Below the pieces are notes generated by a model. It was not told the DNA's origin. It saw nothing but the letters and a program-made list of their open reading frames with translations, and made no database searches. The translations under genes and the position numbers were made by a program. From assembly GCF_038397785.1 (NCBI RefSeq), contig NZ_CP151642.1:1-64000 (forward strand): a stretch of 64,000 nucleotides of DNA, written 5' to 3'. The stretch comes from Salinibacterium sp. TMP30. Lineage in GTDB: Bacteria; Actinomycetota; Actinomycetes; Actinomycetales; Microbacteriaceae. Of the stretch, positions 34,745 through 44,188 are shown in pieces (position 1 is the stretch's first letter; the number at the start of each line of letters is the position of its first letter).

Positions 34745-36121
34745 CTAGGAGCGGTCGTTACCCGGCTCGGCGGCCAGATTCTCGGCTGAAATGATCTGCA
34801 GTTCCGTCGTTGCAAGACTGACGGCAGCGGATGTCGTACCCGGCGACGCAAAGTCGATGACGTTGCGAGCATGGCGGCCCGCCAACTCGCGGGCGGCGGG
34901 TGAGAGCAGCCCCGAAAGCGCGGTGAGTACCACGATCACGAGCAGTGCGTTCAGCACACCAACCTGGTCGCTGATGAAGCCGATCATGGGCGGACCGATG
35001 AGGGCGGCCGAGTAGGCAATGGTGGCGACGGCGGTCACCCTAGCGGTGGCGCGTTTGGGGTCATCGGCGGCGGCCGAGATTCCGACCGGGAATCCGAGGG
35101 CAGCACCGGCACCCCAGAAGACGGTGCCCAGCACGGCGAGGAGCACGACGGGCGAGAAGATGACGAGCAGCAGGCCGACGGCGGCGAGACCGGCGGATGC
35201 TCGAAGCACGGGCACCCGACCGAAGCGGTCGAGGGCGCGCACCCCTAAGAAGCGGGTTGCGGTCATTGAGGTGACGAAGATGCCGAAGATGAGGGTGCCG
35301 AAGGCGTTGTCGAGGTTGTAGCCATCGACCATTGCTAGAGCGAGCCAGTCAATGGCGGAGCCCTCGGCGAAAGCCATGCCGAGCACGATGACGCCGATGA
35401 TGAGGGTGCGGGGCTCCAGCCACACGCTCCGCAGTGCGGGGGCCGCGATTGTGCCGGCAGCGACAGCCATTTCTTGAGTGTTGGGTGGTGCATCCGCCAG
35501 AGTCTCGGGCAGCACGAAACGCAATACGACGAAGGCAGTGGTGAGAGCAATCGCGGCGATGACGGTGAGGTGAAGGGCGAGCGGAATGTGGAGCGCTTCG
35601 GCGGCGACGCCGAGACCTGCCCCCGCCATGGTTCCGAGGCTGTAAAAGCCGTGAAGGGTAGGCATCGTGGCGCGGCCAAGCAACCGTTCGTTTGCGGCAC
35701 CCGAGAGATTCATGGCGACGTCGTAGGTACTGAACGCGATGCCCATCACGGTAAGCGAAATGAGGGCACCGACGAAGCTTTCGGCAAGACCTACGCTGAG
35801 TCCGGTAGCCGCAAGGGCTGCGGCAAACAGAACGGCGCAAACCTGGATAACTCGACGAGCACCGAATCGTTCAACGACTCGGCCGGCGAGAACGAGTCCG
35901 GCAATCGAACCAATCGCGAGCCCGAATAGTAGTACACCGATCTCTGAGTGGCTGGCATCGAAAATGTCGCGAACCGTGGGGATGCGGCCAACCCAGCTAG
36001 CAAAAGAGAACCCGGCAAGAGCAAAAAGGGTCGCTATCGCGTTGCGCCATGCCAGCACTTTTCGGTGGGTGAGACCGTGAGAGTACTGTGGCGTGGCCGC
36101 TGCAGAGTGGGGGCCGGTCAT
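34745..36121 (-). CDS. MFS transporter
   Basis: A 458-residue major facilitator with about twelve membrane helices. The cytoplasmic loop motif after helix 2 reads GRVVERFGARRVI and a related loop between helices 8 and 9 reads ALDRFGRVPVLR. LRFVLPETLAD is the mid-loop. The closest impression is of the fucose-permease-like or drug-exporter branch with broad function; the substrate is unknown. Of two adjacent starts (GTG 36124, ATG 36121), the second fits a TACTAT element six bases upstream. Confidence 0.88.
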   Translation of the reverse strand: MTGPHSAAATPQYSHGLTHRKVLAWRNAIATLFALAGFSFASWVGRIPTVRDIFDASHSEIGVLLFGLAIGSIAGLVLAGRVVERFGARRVIQVCAVLFAAALAATGLSVGLAESFVGALISLTVMGIAFSTYDVAMNLSGAANERLLGRATMPTLHGFYSLGTMAGAGLGVAAEALHIPLALHLTVIAAIALTTAFVVLRFVLPETLADAPPNTQEMAVAAGTIAAPALRSVWLEPRTLIIGVIVLGMAFAEGSAIDWLALAMVDGYNLDNAFGTLIFGIFVTSMTATRFLGVRALDRFGRVPVLRASAGLAAVGLLLVIFSPVVLLAVLGTVFWGAGAALGFPVGISAAADDPKRATARVTAVATIAYSAALIGPPMIGFISDQVGVLNALLVIVVLTALSGLLSPAARELAGRHARNVIDFASPGTTSAAVSLATTELQIISAENLAAEPGNDRS

Positions 36122-36127
36122 CACTTA

Positions 36128-36189
36128 ATAGTAGGGCTCTCCACTGGTCTAATATTCGCAGCAAATGCGTTAGGAGAAGGCCCTAGGCT
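36128..36189. promoter_or_regulatory. Divergent leaderless promoters, MFS and M13 peptidase
   Basis: Minus-strand TACTAT (36133-36128) ends six bases before the MFS ATG, and plus-strand TAGGCT (36184-36189) ends six bases before the peptidase ATG at 36196. AGGAGAAGG (36172-36180) looks like a Shine-Dalgarno sequence but is 15 or more bases from the ATG and overlaps the expected promoter spacer. Confidence 0.55.
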
Positions 36190-36195
36190 GTGTGC

Positions 36196-38163
36196 ATGAG
36201 TGCCGAATCGTCATTGCCGTCAGGAATAGCCGTCCACGATCTTGATCCGCAGGTTCGCCCTCAAGATGATCTCTTTCGTCATGTGAATGGCGCGTGGATT
36301 GATCGCACCGAGATCCCCTCAGACAAGGCGCGCTACGGCTCATTCATGGTGCTTGCTGAGGAGGCCGAAGAGGCCGTGCGCGACATCATCATTGAGTCAC
36401 AGTCGGCCGAGCCGGGCACCGAAGAACGCAAGGTTGGTGACCTCTATGCGAGCTTCCTTGACGAGGCGCGTGCCGACGAACTGCGCGCAACCCCCATCGC
36501 GCCGCAGCTTGCCGACGCAGCAGCGGTCGACTCCATCCCCACTCTCCTCAGCACTCTTGGTCGTCTCGAACGCGGCGGCACGAGCGGGTTCTTCCAGATC
36601 TTCGTCGACAATGACCCCGGCAACCCCGAGCGCTACCTTGTCTTCATCGAGCAGGGTGGCCTTGGCCTCCCCGACGAGTCGTACTACCGCGAAGAAAAGT
36701 TCGCTGACATCCTTGCCAAATACGAGACCTTTATTGAGCGGATGCTCACCCTCGCCGGCCTTGATGCTCCTGCTGAGCGTGCCGCCCGCATTGTGGCCCT
36801 CGAAGTGCAGATCGCCTCGAAGCACTGGGATAACGTCGCCAACCGCGACAGCGAAAAAACGTACAACCCGATGACGTGGCAGGCCGCCAACGATCTCACC
36901 GGCGCAATCGACTTAACCGTATGGCTCGACGCGATCGATGTTCCCGAGCATGCCCTCGACGAGGTTGTTGTGCGCCAGCCCAGCTTCGTTGAAGGGCTGG
37001 AGTCGGTACTGAACGACGACAACTTGCAGGCCTGGCGTGACTGGTTGGCGTGGCAAGTCATCCGCACTAACGCCGCCTACCTCTCGGGTGATTTCGTTGA
37101 AACAAACTTCGACTTCTATGGCCGCACACTCTCGGGAACCCCCGAACTTCGCGCCCGCTGGAAGCGGGGTGTTTCGCTCGTCGAGGGCGTGCTCGGCGAA
37201 GCCGTCGGCAAGATCTACGTTCAACGCCACTTTCCACCAACCGCGAAGTCGGCCATGGATGTGCTGGTCGCCAATCTTGTTGAGGCCTACCGCCAGTCGA
37301 TCACCCACCTCGAATGGATGAGCGCCGCCACCCGTGAGCGAGCCCTCGAGAAGCTCGACAAGTTCACCCCCAAGATCGGGTTCCCCGAAAAGTGGCGTGA
37401 CTATTCCACTCTGGAGATCAGCGCCGATGACCTTGCCGGCAACGTTCGGGAAGCAAACGAGTTCGAGTTTCAGCGTGAACTCGGAAAAATTGGCAAGCCG
37501 CTTGACCGCCACGAATGGTTCATGACCCCACAAACCATCAACGCGTATTACAACCCCGGTTTCAATGAGATCGTGTTCCCCGCCGCCATCCTGCAATACC
37601 CCTTCTTTGATGAGGGCCGGGATGATGCCGCTAACTATGCAGCGATCGGTGCGGTCATTGGCCACGAGATCGGTCACGGCTTCGATGATCAGGGTGCCAA
37701 GTACGACGGAGACGGTCGGCTCATTGACTGGTGGACTCCCGAAGACAAGGCTGCATTCGAAGAACGCACCACGTCGCTTATCGGCCAGTACAACGCTCTC
37801 GCCCCGGCGCAGGTCCCCGAGCATCACGTCAACGGTTCGCTCACCATTGGGGAAAACATCGGCGACCTGGGAGGACTTGCTATCGCGTGGAAGGCGTACA
37901 TGATCTCCCTCGACGGTGCAGAACCGCAGGTTATTGACAACCTCACCGGAGCACAGCGATTCTTCATGTCGTGGGCTCAAGCCTGGCAGCAGAAGGGTCG
38001 CGATGAAGAAGTGATTCGCCTGCTGGCGATCGACCCTCACTCGCCGAATGAGTTCCGGTGCAACCAGATTGTTCGCAACATCGACGCGTTCTATGAGACA
38101 TTTGGTGTTACTGAATCCGATACGTTGTGGCTATCCCCGAAAGATCGCGTCACTATTTGGTAG
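36196..38163 (+). CDS. M13-family zinc metalloendopeptidase
   Basis: A 655-residue neprilysin/PepO-type peptidase. The zinc site HExxH is in VIGHEIGHGFDDQGAKYDGD with the third ligand Glu in ENIGDLGGLAIAW. The substrate-binding NAYYNP motif lies in the expected position ahead of it, and the C-terminal region carries DPHSPNEFRCNQIVRN. No signal peptide or membrane helix is visible, so it is probably cytoplasmic, unlike animal neprilysin. The start at 36196 fits a -10 element six bases upstream; a GTG at 36190 is also in frame. Confidence 0.93.
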   Translation: MSAESSLPSGIAVHDLDPQVRPQDDLFRHVNGAWIDRTEIPSDKARYGSFMVLAEEAEEAVRDIIIESQSAEPGTEERKVGDLYASFLDEARADELRATPIAPQLADAAAVDSIPTLLSTLGRLERGGTSGFFQIFVDNDPGNPERYLVFIEQGGLGLPDESYYREEKFADILAKYETFIERMLTLAGLDAPAERAARIVALEVQIASKHWDNVANRDSEKTYNPMTWQAANDLTGAIDLTVWLDAIDVPEHALDEVVVRQPSFVEGLESVLNDDNLQAWRDWLAWQVIRTNAAYLSGDFVETNFDFYGRTLSGTPELRARWKRGVSLVEGVLGEAVGKIYVQRHFPPTAKSAMDVLVANLVEAYRQSITHLEWMSAATRERALEKLDKFTPKIGFPEKWRDYSTLEISADDLAGNVREANEFEFQRELGKIGKPLDRHEWFMTPQTINAYYNPGFNEIVFPAAILQYPFFDEGRDDAANYAAIGAVIGHEIGHGFDDQGAKYDGDGRLIDWWTPEDKAAFEERTTSLIGQYNALAPAQVPEHHVNGSLTIGENIGDLGGLAIAWKAYMISLDGAEPQVIDNLTGAQRFFMSWAQAWQQKGRDEEVIRLLAIDPHSPNEFRCNQIVRNIDAFYETFGVTESDTLWLSPKDRVTIW

Positions 38164-39071
38164 AGATCGAGCAGAGCCGAGAACGCCGTCATCGCATTCG
38201 CGCGCCCCGAGTAGCGAAGCATGCCGGAACTGGTGATGAACCCAACTTCACCAGTACCTTTGCCGCGCTCGGAAGACTGAAGCTTGGCAACTCCGGCGCA
38301 CGGGTTTCAGCCAGCGCCGTCGACATCAACACGGGCAAAACCGTTCTCAGCATCGACGACCGGGTTGCGCTGCCGACGGCAAGCATCGGCAAGATCTTGT
38401 TGCTCATCGAAGTCTCGGCGCGCTTCGACAATCGTGAGTTTGCGCCCTACGGAATTCTCGACAAAGTTCCTGGATCATCGGTTGGTGCTGCCGGGCTCTG
38501 GCAGCACCTCCAAGCACCATCGCTACCCGTCGCCGACCTCGCCGCCCTCGTCGGTGCCACAAGCGACAACCTCGCCACCAACATGCTTCTGCGCCTCATT
38601 GGGTTGGATGCTGTGCGAGCCCGCACCGAATCCCTCGGCCTCACCAAAACGGCACTGCTCGACCTCGTGCGAGACAACCGTGGGCCCGACGACGCGCCCC
38701 AAGTCTCCGTCGGATCCGCCATCGAACTCAGCTGGCTCTTCGGTGCCCTCGCCCGCGGCGAAATTGTGAACTCCATTGCCAGCCAACGAGTACTTGGCTG
38801 GCTCTCCCTCAACACCGACCTGTCACTCGTGGCAAGCGCATTCGGGCTTGATCCCCTCGCTCACCGAGGAGCCGACCACAACACGCTGCTGGTCAACAAG
38901 ACCGGCATCGATCGGGGCGTGCGAGCGGAAGCCGGTGCCCTGAGAGGCAACAAGCGTGCGGTGGCCTATGCGGCATCCATCCAGTTCGAAGACAGCAGCC
39001 TTCAGGCACGGCTCCGCACCATCGAAGCACTGCGCATCTTCGGCTACGACTTGCTGGAATACGTGCACTAA
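38127..39071 (+). CDS. Serine hydrolase, class A beta-lactamase-like
   Basis: A protein of up to 314 residues with the penicilloyl-serine-transferase motifs SxxK (SIGK, 86-89), SDN (146-148) and KTG (in LLVNKTGIDRG). No clear ExxLN general-base motif is visible, so it may be a peptidase or esterase relative rather than an active beta-lactamase. No signal peptide is seen. The start is uncertain: GTG 38127 lies 37 bases inside the M13 gene, and TTG 38157 would overlap it by only seven. No good ribosome-binding site helps. Coupling to the peptidase gene is likely. Confidence 0.8.
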   Translation: MAIPERSRHYLVEIEQSRERRHRIRAPRVAKHAGTGDEPNFTSTFAALGRLKLGNSGARVSASAVDINTGKTVLSIDDRVALPTASIGKILLLIEVSARFDNREFAPYGILDKVPGSSVGAAGLWQHLQAPSLPVADLAALVGATSDNLATNMLLRLIGLDAVRARTESLGLTKTALLDLVRDNRGPDDAPQVSVGSAIELSWLFGALARGEIVNSIASQRVLGWLSLNTDLSLVASAFGLDPLAHRGADHNTLLVNKTGIDRGVRAEAGALRGNKRAVAYAASIQFEDSSLQARLRTIEALRIFGYDLLEYVH

Positions 39072-39724
39072 CGGCGGTGCGCAGCCCACTCGCGATCGAG
39101 AATCGCGTAAATTCCGGTATCTGCCCAAGCACCCTTGAACCACATGTCCTCAACATGATGGGCTTCGTGTCTCATGCCCAGTGCCAGACACAGGCGCACC
39201 GAGTCATCATTTCGCGGATCCAAATTGGCAAACACCCGGTGAAGTTCGAGCGTGTCGAACGCAAGATCCAGGAGGGCGGATGTCGCCTCACGAGCAAAAC
39301 CCTTGCCCTGGAAATTAGGATGCAGCGCCCACCCAATTTCGGCATTCGAATCTTCAGCACTCTCAATCTTGAAATACAGGGTGCCGATCATCACGGCACG
39401 ACGCTCCGCAGCACTGGTCGACTCAGTCGCAGCGCCCGCGACGGGCAGCCTACCGATGTGCTCTGCCACCGGAGGCACAGCGTCCGCAAGTTCGATCGCT
39501 AACTGCACGTAATCACCGGACTCACCGAGCTTCTCGCTGGCTGTCCATTCGGCAACCTTCTCCACGATCATTGCCCGGTCGCGGGGTTCGTACAGCATGT
39601 AGGTGGTCAGCGCAGCGTTCGACTGCTGGGCGTGCAGGTCATCGGCATCGTTGTCGCTTGTCGTGATCGGGCGAATCACGAGGCGTTCCGTGTGGATCGG
39701 AGTGCTGAACTCAAACGGTTTCAT
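39068..39724 (-). CDS. GNAT-family N-acetyltransferase
   Basis: A 218-residue RimJ/RimL-type acetyltransferase: TERLVIRPIT at the N-terminus, IGWALHPNFQGKGFAREATSAL as the acetyl-CoA-binding motif A, and LELHRVFANLDPRNDDSVRLC with the typical GNAT follow-up. The acceptor substrate is unknown. A ribosome-binding site GAAGAGGG precedes the ATG. It converges with the serine hydrolase gene with a four-base overlap. Confidence 0.9.
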   Translation of the reverse strand: MKPFEFSTPIHTERLVIRPITTSDNDADDLHAQQSNAALTTYMLYEPRDRAMIVEKVAEWTASEKLGESGDYVQLAIELADAVPPVAEHIGRLPVAGAATESTSAAERRAVMIGTLYFKIESAEDSNAEIGWALHPNFQGKGFAREATSALLDLAFDTLELHRVFANLDPRNDDSVRLCLALGMRHEAHHVEDMWFKGAWADTGIYAILDREWAAHRR

Positions 39725-39802
39725 CCTGAACCCTCTTCTTTGTGGGCGATGCTGCGTTGTAGGGGATGCTGCGTTGCGGGGTGTGTTCTGAGGTCGGGGG
39801 AA

Positions 39803-41038
39803 CTACGCGATGTGCGGTCGTGCAGCGGCGCTAGTCGCGCCAGACGAACGTACGACAGGGATGTTGTAGAGAGCGCCCAGCGCGGCATCAAACTCAGCCG
39901 CCCGGCCTTCAGCCGCAAACTCGCGGGCGCGAACGGAGGGTCCGTGAAGCAGAACACCGCCCAGGTGACGGAGGGCAGAAATGGTTTCTTCGCCGGCACC
40001 GCGCGCGGTGGCACGAGCGATCTCGGCCTCCAATAGGGCGAAGTGGTGAGTGCGCAGGGCCACAATGGCGGGCTCAGCCTGACTTTCGGCAGCGAATTCG
40101 TGGGCTGCCGTACGAACCAGATCCCGAGCATCCGCATGCGCATTCAACTCTTCGAGGGGAGCGTGGAGGCTGATCGTTTCGAGGTCAAGCAAATCAATAC
40201 CGTCGATGTGGCCGACGGTGGGGTCCACATTGCGGGGGAGTCCGAGGTCGAGAACGAGACACTTGCTGGTGGCGGAGAAACGCTCGGTGCCGAGCACCGC
40301 GCTCACGGTGCACGTGACGATGACGTCGACATCGAAGTCTTCGCTCTGGGTAAGGCTGTGCTTGAGTGCGAACGCGGCATCGCGGCCCGAAGGGGAGAAG
40401 ACACGCAAATCGAGGGCGCCCATGTCGCGCAGCGCATTGACAGTGGTGACGGCGTAACGGCCGGTGCCCACCACGAGCACACGTGTGGTCGACCAGTCAG
40501 CGACACGGCTCGATGCCAGTTCGAGAGCAAGTCGCACGAGAGACTTGCCCGACCCAGCAATGGCGGTGCTGTTCTTGATGCCGCGACTGGTGTGGGTGGC
40601 GCGCTGAAAGAGACGCTCAAGGTCACGAGTGGTGGTGCCGTCTAGTCGAGCCTGATCGAGAGCCCGACTGACCTGCCCCGAGATTTCCGCTTCGCCCACA
40701 ACGACAGACTCAAGACCTGAGGTCACCGCAAAGAGATGAGCTGCAGCATCCGCACCCTCATGGACGGCAATGGATTCTCGCAGGGTGTCGACACTCAGTC
40801 CGGTTCTCTCGCTCAGCGATTCGAGCAGCGAGCAAACGGTGACCGCGGATGCGGCGGTGAGTGGTTCTTCAACATCGAGGTACGCCTCGAAGCGGTTGCA
40901 GGTGGCAACAACGACAGCTCCGGCAACGAAATCGTTGGTCGAAACGAGCTCGGTAGTGGCGGCTGGGGCGACCTCAGACAGACTTTCGAGTACGTCTAAG
41001 CTCGCGTTGTGATGATTCGAGCTAAGACACAGGAGCAC
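39803..41038 (-). CDS. hemA: Glutamyl-tRNA reductase
   Basis: A 411-residue enzyme that makes glutamate-1-semialdehyde, the first committed step of the C5 haem pathway. The catalytic Cys lies in [13 protein letters not shown], the conserved [14 protein letters not shown] follows, and the NADPH domain contains [17 protein letters not shown]. The start (GTG 41038) is 17 bases from the divergent hemE start. The protein lacks the long C-terminal extension of some homologues. Regulation is probably through the shared promoter with hemE. Confidence 0.93.
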   Translation of the reverse strand: MLLCLSSNHHNASLDVLESLSEVAPAATTELVSTNDFVAGAVVVATCNRFEAYLDVEEPLTAASAVTVCSLLESLSERTGLSVDTLRESIAVHEGADAAAHLFAVTSGLESVVVGEAEISGQVSRALDQARLDGTTTRDLERLFQRATHTSRGIKNSTAIAGSGKSLVRLALELASSRVADWSTTRVLVVGTGRYAVTTVNALRDMGALDLRVFSPSGRDAAFALKHSLTQSEDFDVDVIVTCTVSAVLGTERFSATSKCLVLDLGLPRNVDPTVGHIDGIDLLDLETISLHAPLEELNAHADARDLVRTAAHEFAAESQAEPAIVALRTHHFALLEAEIARATARGAGEETISALRHLGGVLLHGPSVRAREFAAEGRAAEFDAALGALYNIPVVRSSGATSAAARPHIA

Positions 41039-41042
41039 AACC

Positions 41043-41050
41043 TAATGTTA
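41043..41050. promoter_or_regulatory. Overlapping divergent -10 elements, hemA and hemE
   Basis: TAATGTTA contains plus-strand TAATGT (41043-41048, seven bases before the hemE GTG at 41056) and minus-strand TAACAT (41050-41045, six bases before the hemA GTG at 41038). Only 17 bases separate the two start codons, so both mRNAs would be leaderless and the two -10 elements share four base pairs. Confidence 0.6.
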
Positions 41051-41055
41051 ACCCC

Positions 41056-42114
41056 GTGACTTTGATTTCTGACCACCCTCTTCTCGACGGCCGTACAGCT
41101 AACTCGCCTATCATCCGGGCCTATCGGGGGGATCGACCCGAAACCACTCCCGTCTGGTTTATGCGCCAGGCGGGCCGGTCACTGCCGGAGTACCGCAAAC
41201 TGCGCGAAGGCAACGAAATGCTGGAGGCGTGCCTGACGCCTGACCTCGCCAGCGAGATCACGATGCAGCCCGTTCGCCGTCACAAAGTTGATGCCGCGAT
41301 ATTCTTCAGCGACATTGTGATCCCCGCCAAGCTTGCCGGTGTTGAGGTCGAAATTGTTCCCGGTCGTGGCCCCGTCTTTGCAAACCCGATTCGGACGGCA
41401 GCGGATGTCGCGAAACTGCGCCCCATTGATCCGGCCGCGTTTGCTCCGATTCGCGAAGCAGTCGCACAGACCGTTGCTCAGTTGGGCACAACCCCGCTCA
41501 TCGGTTTTGCCGGAGCTCCCTTCACTCTCGCGTCGTACCTTGTTGAGGGCGGGCCAAGCAAAGACCAGCAGCGTGCGCGCACTCTCATGTACTCCGACCC
41601 GCAGACGTGGGCGACCCTGCTGAACTGGTGTGCCGATATTGCGGGCGAATTCTTAATCGCCCAGGTCGAAGCTGGCGCCTCTGCCGTGCAGCTCTTCGAC
41701 TCGTGGGTCGGTTCGCTCTCCGAGCAGCAGTACGTGCGCCGGGTTGCCCCGCACTCCAAGCGCGCCTTCTCTCACCTGCGCGGCTATGACGTTCCGAAGG
41801 TTCACTTCGGTGTCGGCAGCGGCGAAGTACTGCGCGCCATGCACGACGTGGGCGCCGATGTCATGGGCGTCGACTGGCGCATCCCGCTCGATGAGGCTGA
41901 CCGTCGCCTCGGCGGCGGCGTGCCCCTGCAGGGCAACATCGATCCCGCACTGCTCGGGGCTCCGTGGCACGTGCTTGAAGCGCACGTTCGCGACGTGCTC
42001 AACCGCGGACGCGTGGCCCCCGCCCATGTCGTGAATCTCGGACACGGAGTGGGCCCCGACACCGACCCCGACGTGCTCACCAAAATTGTGGAGCTCGTTC
42101 ACCAGGAAGGTTAG
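41056..42114 (+). CDS. hemE: Uroporphyrinogen decarboxylase
   Basis: A 352-residue enzyme converting uroporphyrinogen III to coproporphyrinogen III. The signature [16 protein letters not shown] near residue 31 and [17 protein letters not shown] are complete, as is the C-terminal GNIDPALL and [15 protein letters not shown] 41056 is the only reasonable start (TTG 41062 is the next). No Shine-Dalgarno sequence exists, in line with a leaderless mRNA. It begins the seven-gene haem operon. Confidence 0.95.
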   Translation: MTLISDHPLLDGRTANSPIIRAYRGDRPETTPVWFMRQAGRSLPEYRKLREGNEMLEACLTPDLASEITMQPVRRHKVDAAIFFSDIVIPAKLAGVEVEIVPGRGPVFANPIRTAADVAKLRPIDPAAFAPIREAVAQTVAQLGTTPLIGFAGAPFTLASYLVEGGPSKDQQRARTLMYSDPQTWATLLNWCADIAGEFLIAQVEAGASAVQLFDSWVGSLSEQQYVRRVAPHSKRAFSHLRGYDVPKVHFGVGSGEVLRAMHDVGADVMGVDWRIPLDEADRRLGGGVPLQGNIDPALLGAPWHVLEAHVRDVLNRGRVAPAHVVNLGHGVGPDTDPDVLTKIVELVHQEG

Positions 42115-42118
42115 TGCC

Positions 42119-43450
42119 GTGAGTACGACAGAATTCACCGTCGTTGGCGGCGGCATCGCCGGGCTTGTGACTGCGCGCAGACTGGCGATGGCGGGACGAA
42201 CTGTGCGCCTCATAGAGGCGAGCGATCATCTCGGCGGCACCGTGGCATCCCACCTCGTCGGTGGCATCAATTTGGATTCTGGAGCCGAAAGTTTCGCCAC
42301 CCGAGGCAATACTGTTGCTGATCTTGCTCGCGAACTCGGGCTCGGCGACGACATTGTGTCACCCAGCGACGAGGGTGCGTGGTTGCAGCCCGTGGATGGC
42401 GCGGCCCTTCCCCTGCCCAGCACCGGAGTGCTGGGCATCCCCTCGACCCCCCTCGACGCCCAGACAATTGCCGTGCTGGGTCTTGGCGGCGCACTTCGGG
42501 CACAGCTTGATTCGCTGATTCCGTGGTTTGGGCGCCGAACCGACATTTCGCTGGGTGCTCTTGTGCGACAGCGCATGGGTAAGGCGACGGTGGAGAAGCT
42601 GGTCGCCCCGGTTGTGCACGGTGTTTATTCGTTGCACCCGAACGATCTCCCGCTGGAGCGGGTTGCGGGGCTGAAGGACCGTTTGGCGCTGCACGGCTCC
42701 CTGGCGATGGCGGTGCGGTCGATGCGCAGCGCGATGCCGGCCGGAACAGCGGTTCAGGGTATCCGGGGCGGAATCAATCGCCTCGTGACCGAACTTGCTG
42801 CCGACCTGACGGACTACGGCGTGATCGTCGAATTCGAGCGCCGCATTGACACTGCTGAGGCGCTCGCAGACCTCGACGGTACCGTTATTATTGCGGCCCC
42901 GGGCATCCTTGCTCCCGTGCATGGGCGCACCGTGACGCTCGCCACTCTGGTGCTTGATGCCCCTGAGTTGGATGCCGAACCGCGCGGTTCGGGAGTGCTG
43001 GTCGCCCCCAACTGCACAGCGGTGTCCGCTCGCGCACTCACGCATTCGACGGCGAAGTGGCAGTGGCTGAAGGAGCATGCGGAGGGGCGGCACGTTGTGC
43101 GGCTTTCGTATAACGACGAGCCGGACAACTTGGCTGAGGTTGCGCGTCGGGATGCCGAAGTGTTGCTTGGCGTGTCACTTCCGCCTGAAGCGGTGGTGGA
43201 TTTTGCTCGCCAGCAGTGGATTCGCCCAGCAGCATTGACAGCATCCGAACGAACGGATGGTGTGGTTGTTGTTGGCGAAACTGTCGGCGGAACCGGGCTG
43301 GCCGGCATTGTGGCGCACGCTTATGCCACGGTTGATCGACTGCTGGCGCCGGCTGATGAAGATCGGGCTGATGACGATCCTGCTAATGATGATCCGGCTG
43401 ATGACAACGCTGACGCAGCGGAGACCCGCAAAGCCAAGAAGCTAAAGTAG
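42119..43450 (+). CDS. cgoX: Coproporphyrinogen III oxidase CgoX (HemY-type)
   Basis: A 443-residue FAD enzyme that oxidises coproporphyrinogen III to coproporphyrin III. The FAD motif TVVGGGIAGLVTARRLA opens the protein and SLHPNDLPLERVAGLK is in the family core. Annotations often call this protoporphyrinogen oxidase HemY/HemG, but chdC in the same operon shows the coproporphyrin-dependent route. The GTG at 42119 is four bases past the hemE stop, with GGAAGG upstream. The C-terminus ends with an acidic Asp/Ala-rich tail of about 35 residues coded by imperfect 15-base repeats. Confidence 0.92.
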   Translation: MSTTEFTVVGGGIAGLVTARRLAMAGRTVRLIEASDHLGGTVASHLVGGINLDSGAESFATRGNTVADLARELGLGDDIVSPSDEGAWLQPVDGAALPLPSTGVLGIPSTPLDAQTIAVLGLGGALRAQLDSLIPWFGRRTDISLGALVRQRMGKATVEKLVAPVVHGVYSLHPNDLPLERVAGLKDRLALHGSLAMAVRSMRSAMPAGTAVQGIRGGINRLVTELAADLTDYGVIVEFERRIDTAEALADLDGTVIIAAPGILAPVHGRTVTLATLVLDAPELDAEPRGSGVLVAPNCTAVSARALTHSTAKWQWLKEHAEGRHVVRLSYNDEPDNLAEVARRDAEVLLGVSLPPEAVVDFARQQWIRPAALTASERTDGVVVVGETVGGTGLAGIVAHAYATVDRLLAPADEDRADDDPANDDPADDNADAAETRKAKKLK

Positions 43451-43478
43451 TTAGGTTCACCTAACTCACAGGTATTCT
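43450..43478 (+). promoter_or_regulatory. IdeR/DtxR-like box and -10 before chdC
   Basis: GTTAGGTTCACCTAAC (43450-43465) is a palindrome with seven-base arms. Counted by eye, the 19 bases from 43451 match 13 of the iron-box consensus TTAGGTTAGSCTAACCTAA. A possible -10 TATTCT (43473-43478) lies 16 bases after TTAGGT, so the box would cover the -35. It suggests an internal, iron-responsive promoter for chdC and the genes after it. Confidence 0.45.
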
Positions 43479-43507
43479 CCCAGCTTGCCCAGAAGGCACG
43501 GGAGAGA

Positions 43508-44188
43508 ATGGAAGACATGACTGACGTCGACACGACCACCGAAGTTTTGGGTTACACACTGTGGGCGGTATTCCGTCACGACCCGCATCGCCCGGCCCCT
43601 ACCGGTGATCTCGCGCCTGCGGTTGCCGCGGTTGAAGCCCGCGGCGTGACCGTTCGTGGTTTCTACGATGTTTCGGCGATGCGCGCCGATGCCGACCTCA
43701 TGATTTGGTTGCACGGCGACAAGCCCGAAGACATCCAGTGGGCGTTGCGCGAACTGCGTCGCAGCGAGCAGCTCTCGACCCTGCTTCCTACCTGGAACGC
43801 CATGGGGGTGCACCGCGACGCGGAGTTCTCGAAGAGCCACATGCCCGCGTTCATGCTCGGCAAAGAGCCCGAAGCGTGGCTCACGGTTTATCCGTTTGTG
43901 CGCAGCTATGAGTGGTACCTGCTCCCGGATGCCGAGCGAAGCAAGATGTTGCGCGACCACGGCATCAAGGGTTCTGAGCTTCCTCAGGTTCTCGCGAACA
44001 CTGTTGCCAGCTTCGCCCTCGGAGATTACGAGTGGATGCTCGCGCTCGAAGCTCCCGAACTTGTTGACCTTGTCGACCTCATGCGTCATTTGCGTCAGAC
44101 CGAGGCTCGACTTCATGTGCGTGAAGAGATCCCCTTCTACACGGGGCGACGCATTTCCCTTGCGGAGATCGCCGAGGTGTTGGCATGA
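43508..44188 (+). CDS. chdC: Coproheme decarboxylase ChdC (HemQ)
   Basis: A 226-residue member of the chlorite-dismutase fold that converts coproheme to haem b with hydrogen peroxide. The catalytic Tyr lies in TVYPFVRSYEWYLL, and SKSHMPAFMLGKEPEAWL and FYTGRRISL are conserved. It defines the coproporphyrin-dependent pathway of Gram-positive bacteria. ATG 43508 follows GGGAGAG; ATG 43517 is an alternative. The stop overlaps cpfC by four bases. Confidence 0.94.
   Translation: MEDMTDVDTTTEVLGYTLWAVFRHDPHRPAPTGDLAPAVAAVEARGVTVRGFYDVSAMRADADLMIWLHGDKPEDIQWALRELRRSEQLSTLLPTWNAMGVHRDAEFSKSHMPAFMLGKEPEAWLTVYPFVRSYEWYLLPDAERSKMLRDHGIKGSELPQVLANTVASFALGDYEWMLALEAPELVDLVDLMRHLRQTEARLHVREEIPFYTGRRISLAEIAEVLA

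Noticed and set aside
42086-42118. Start of cgoX inside hemE
   Set aside because: The GTG at 42119 follows GGAAGG and directly precedes the FAD motif; the earlier ATG is within the hemE coding end.
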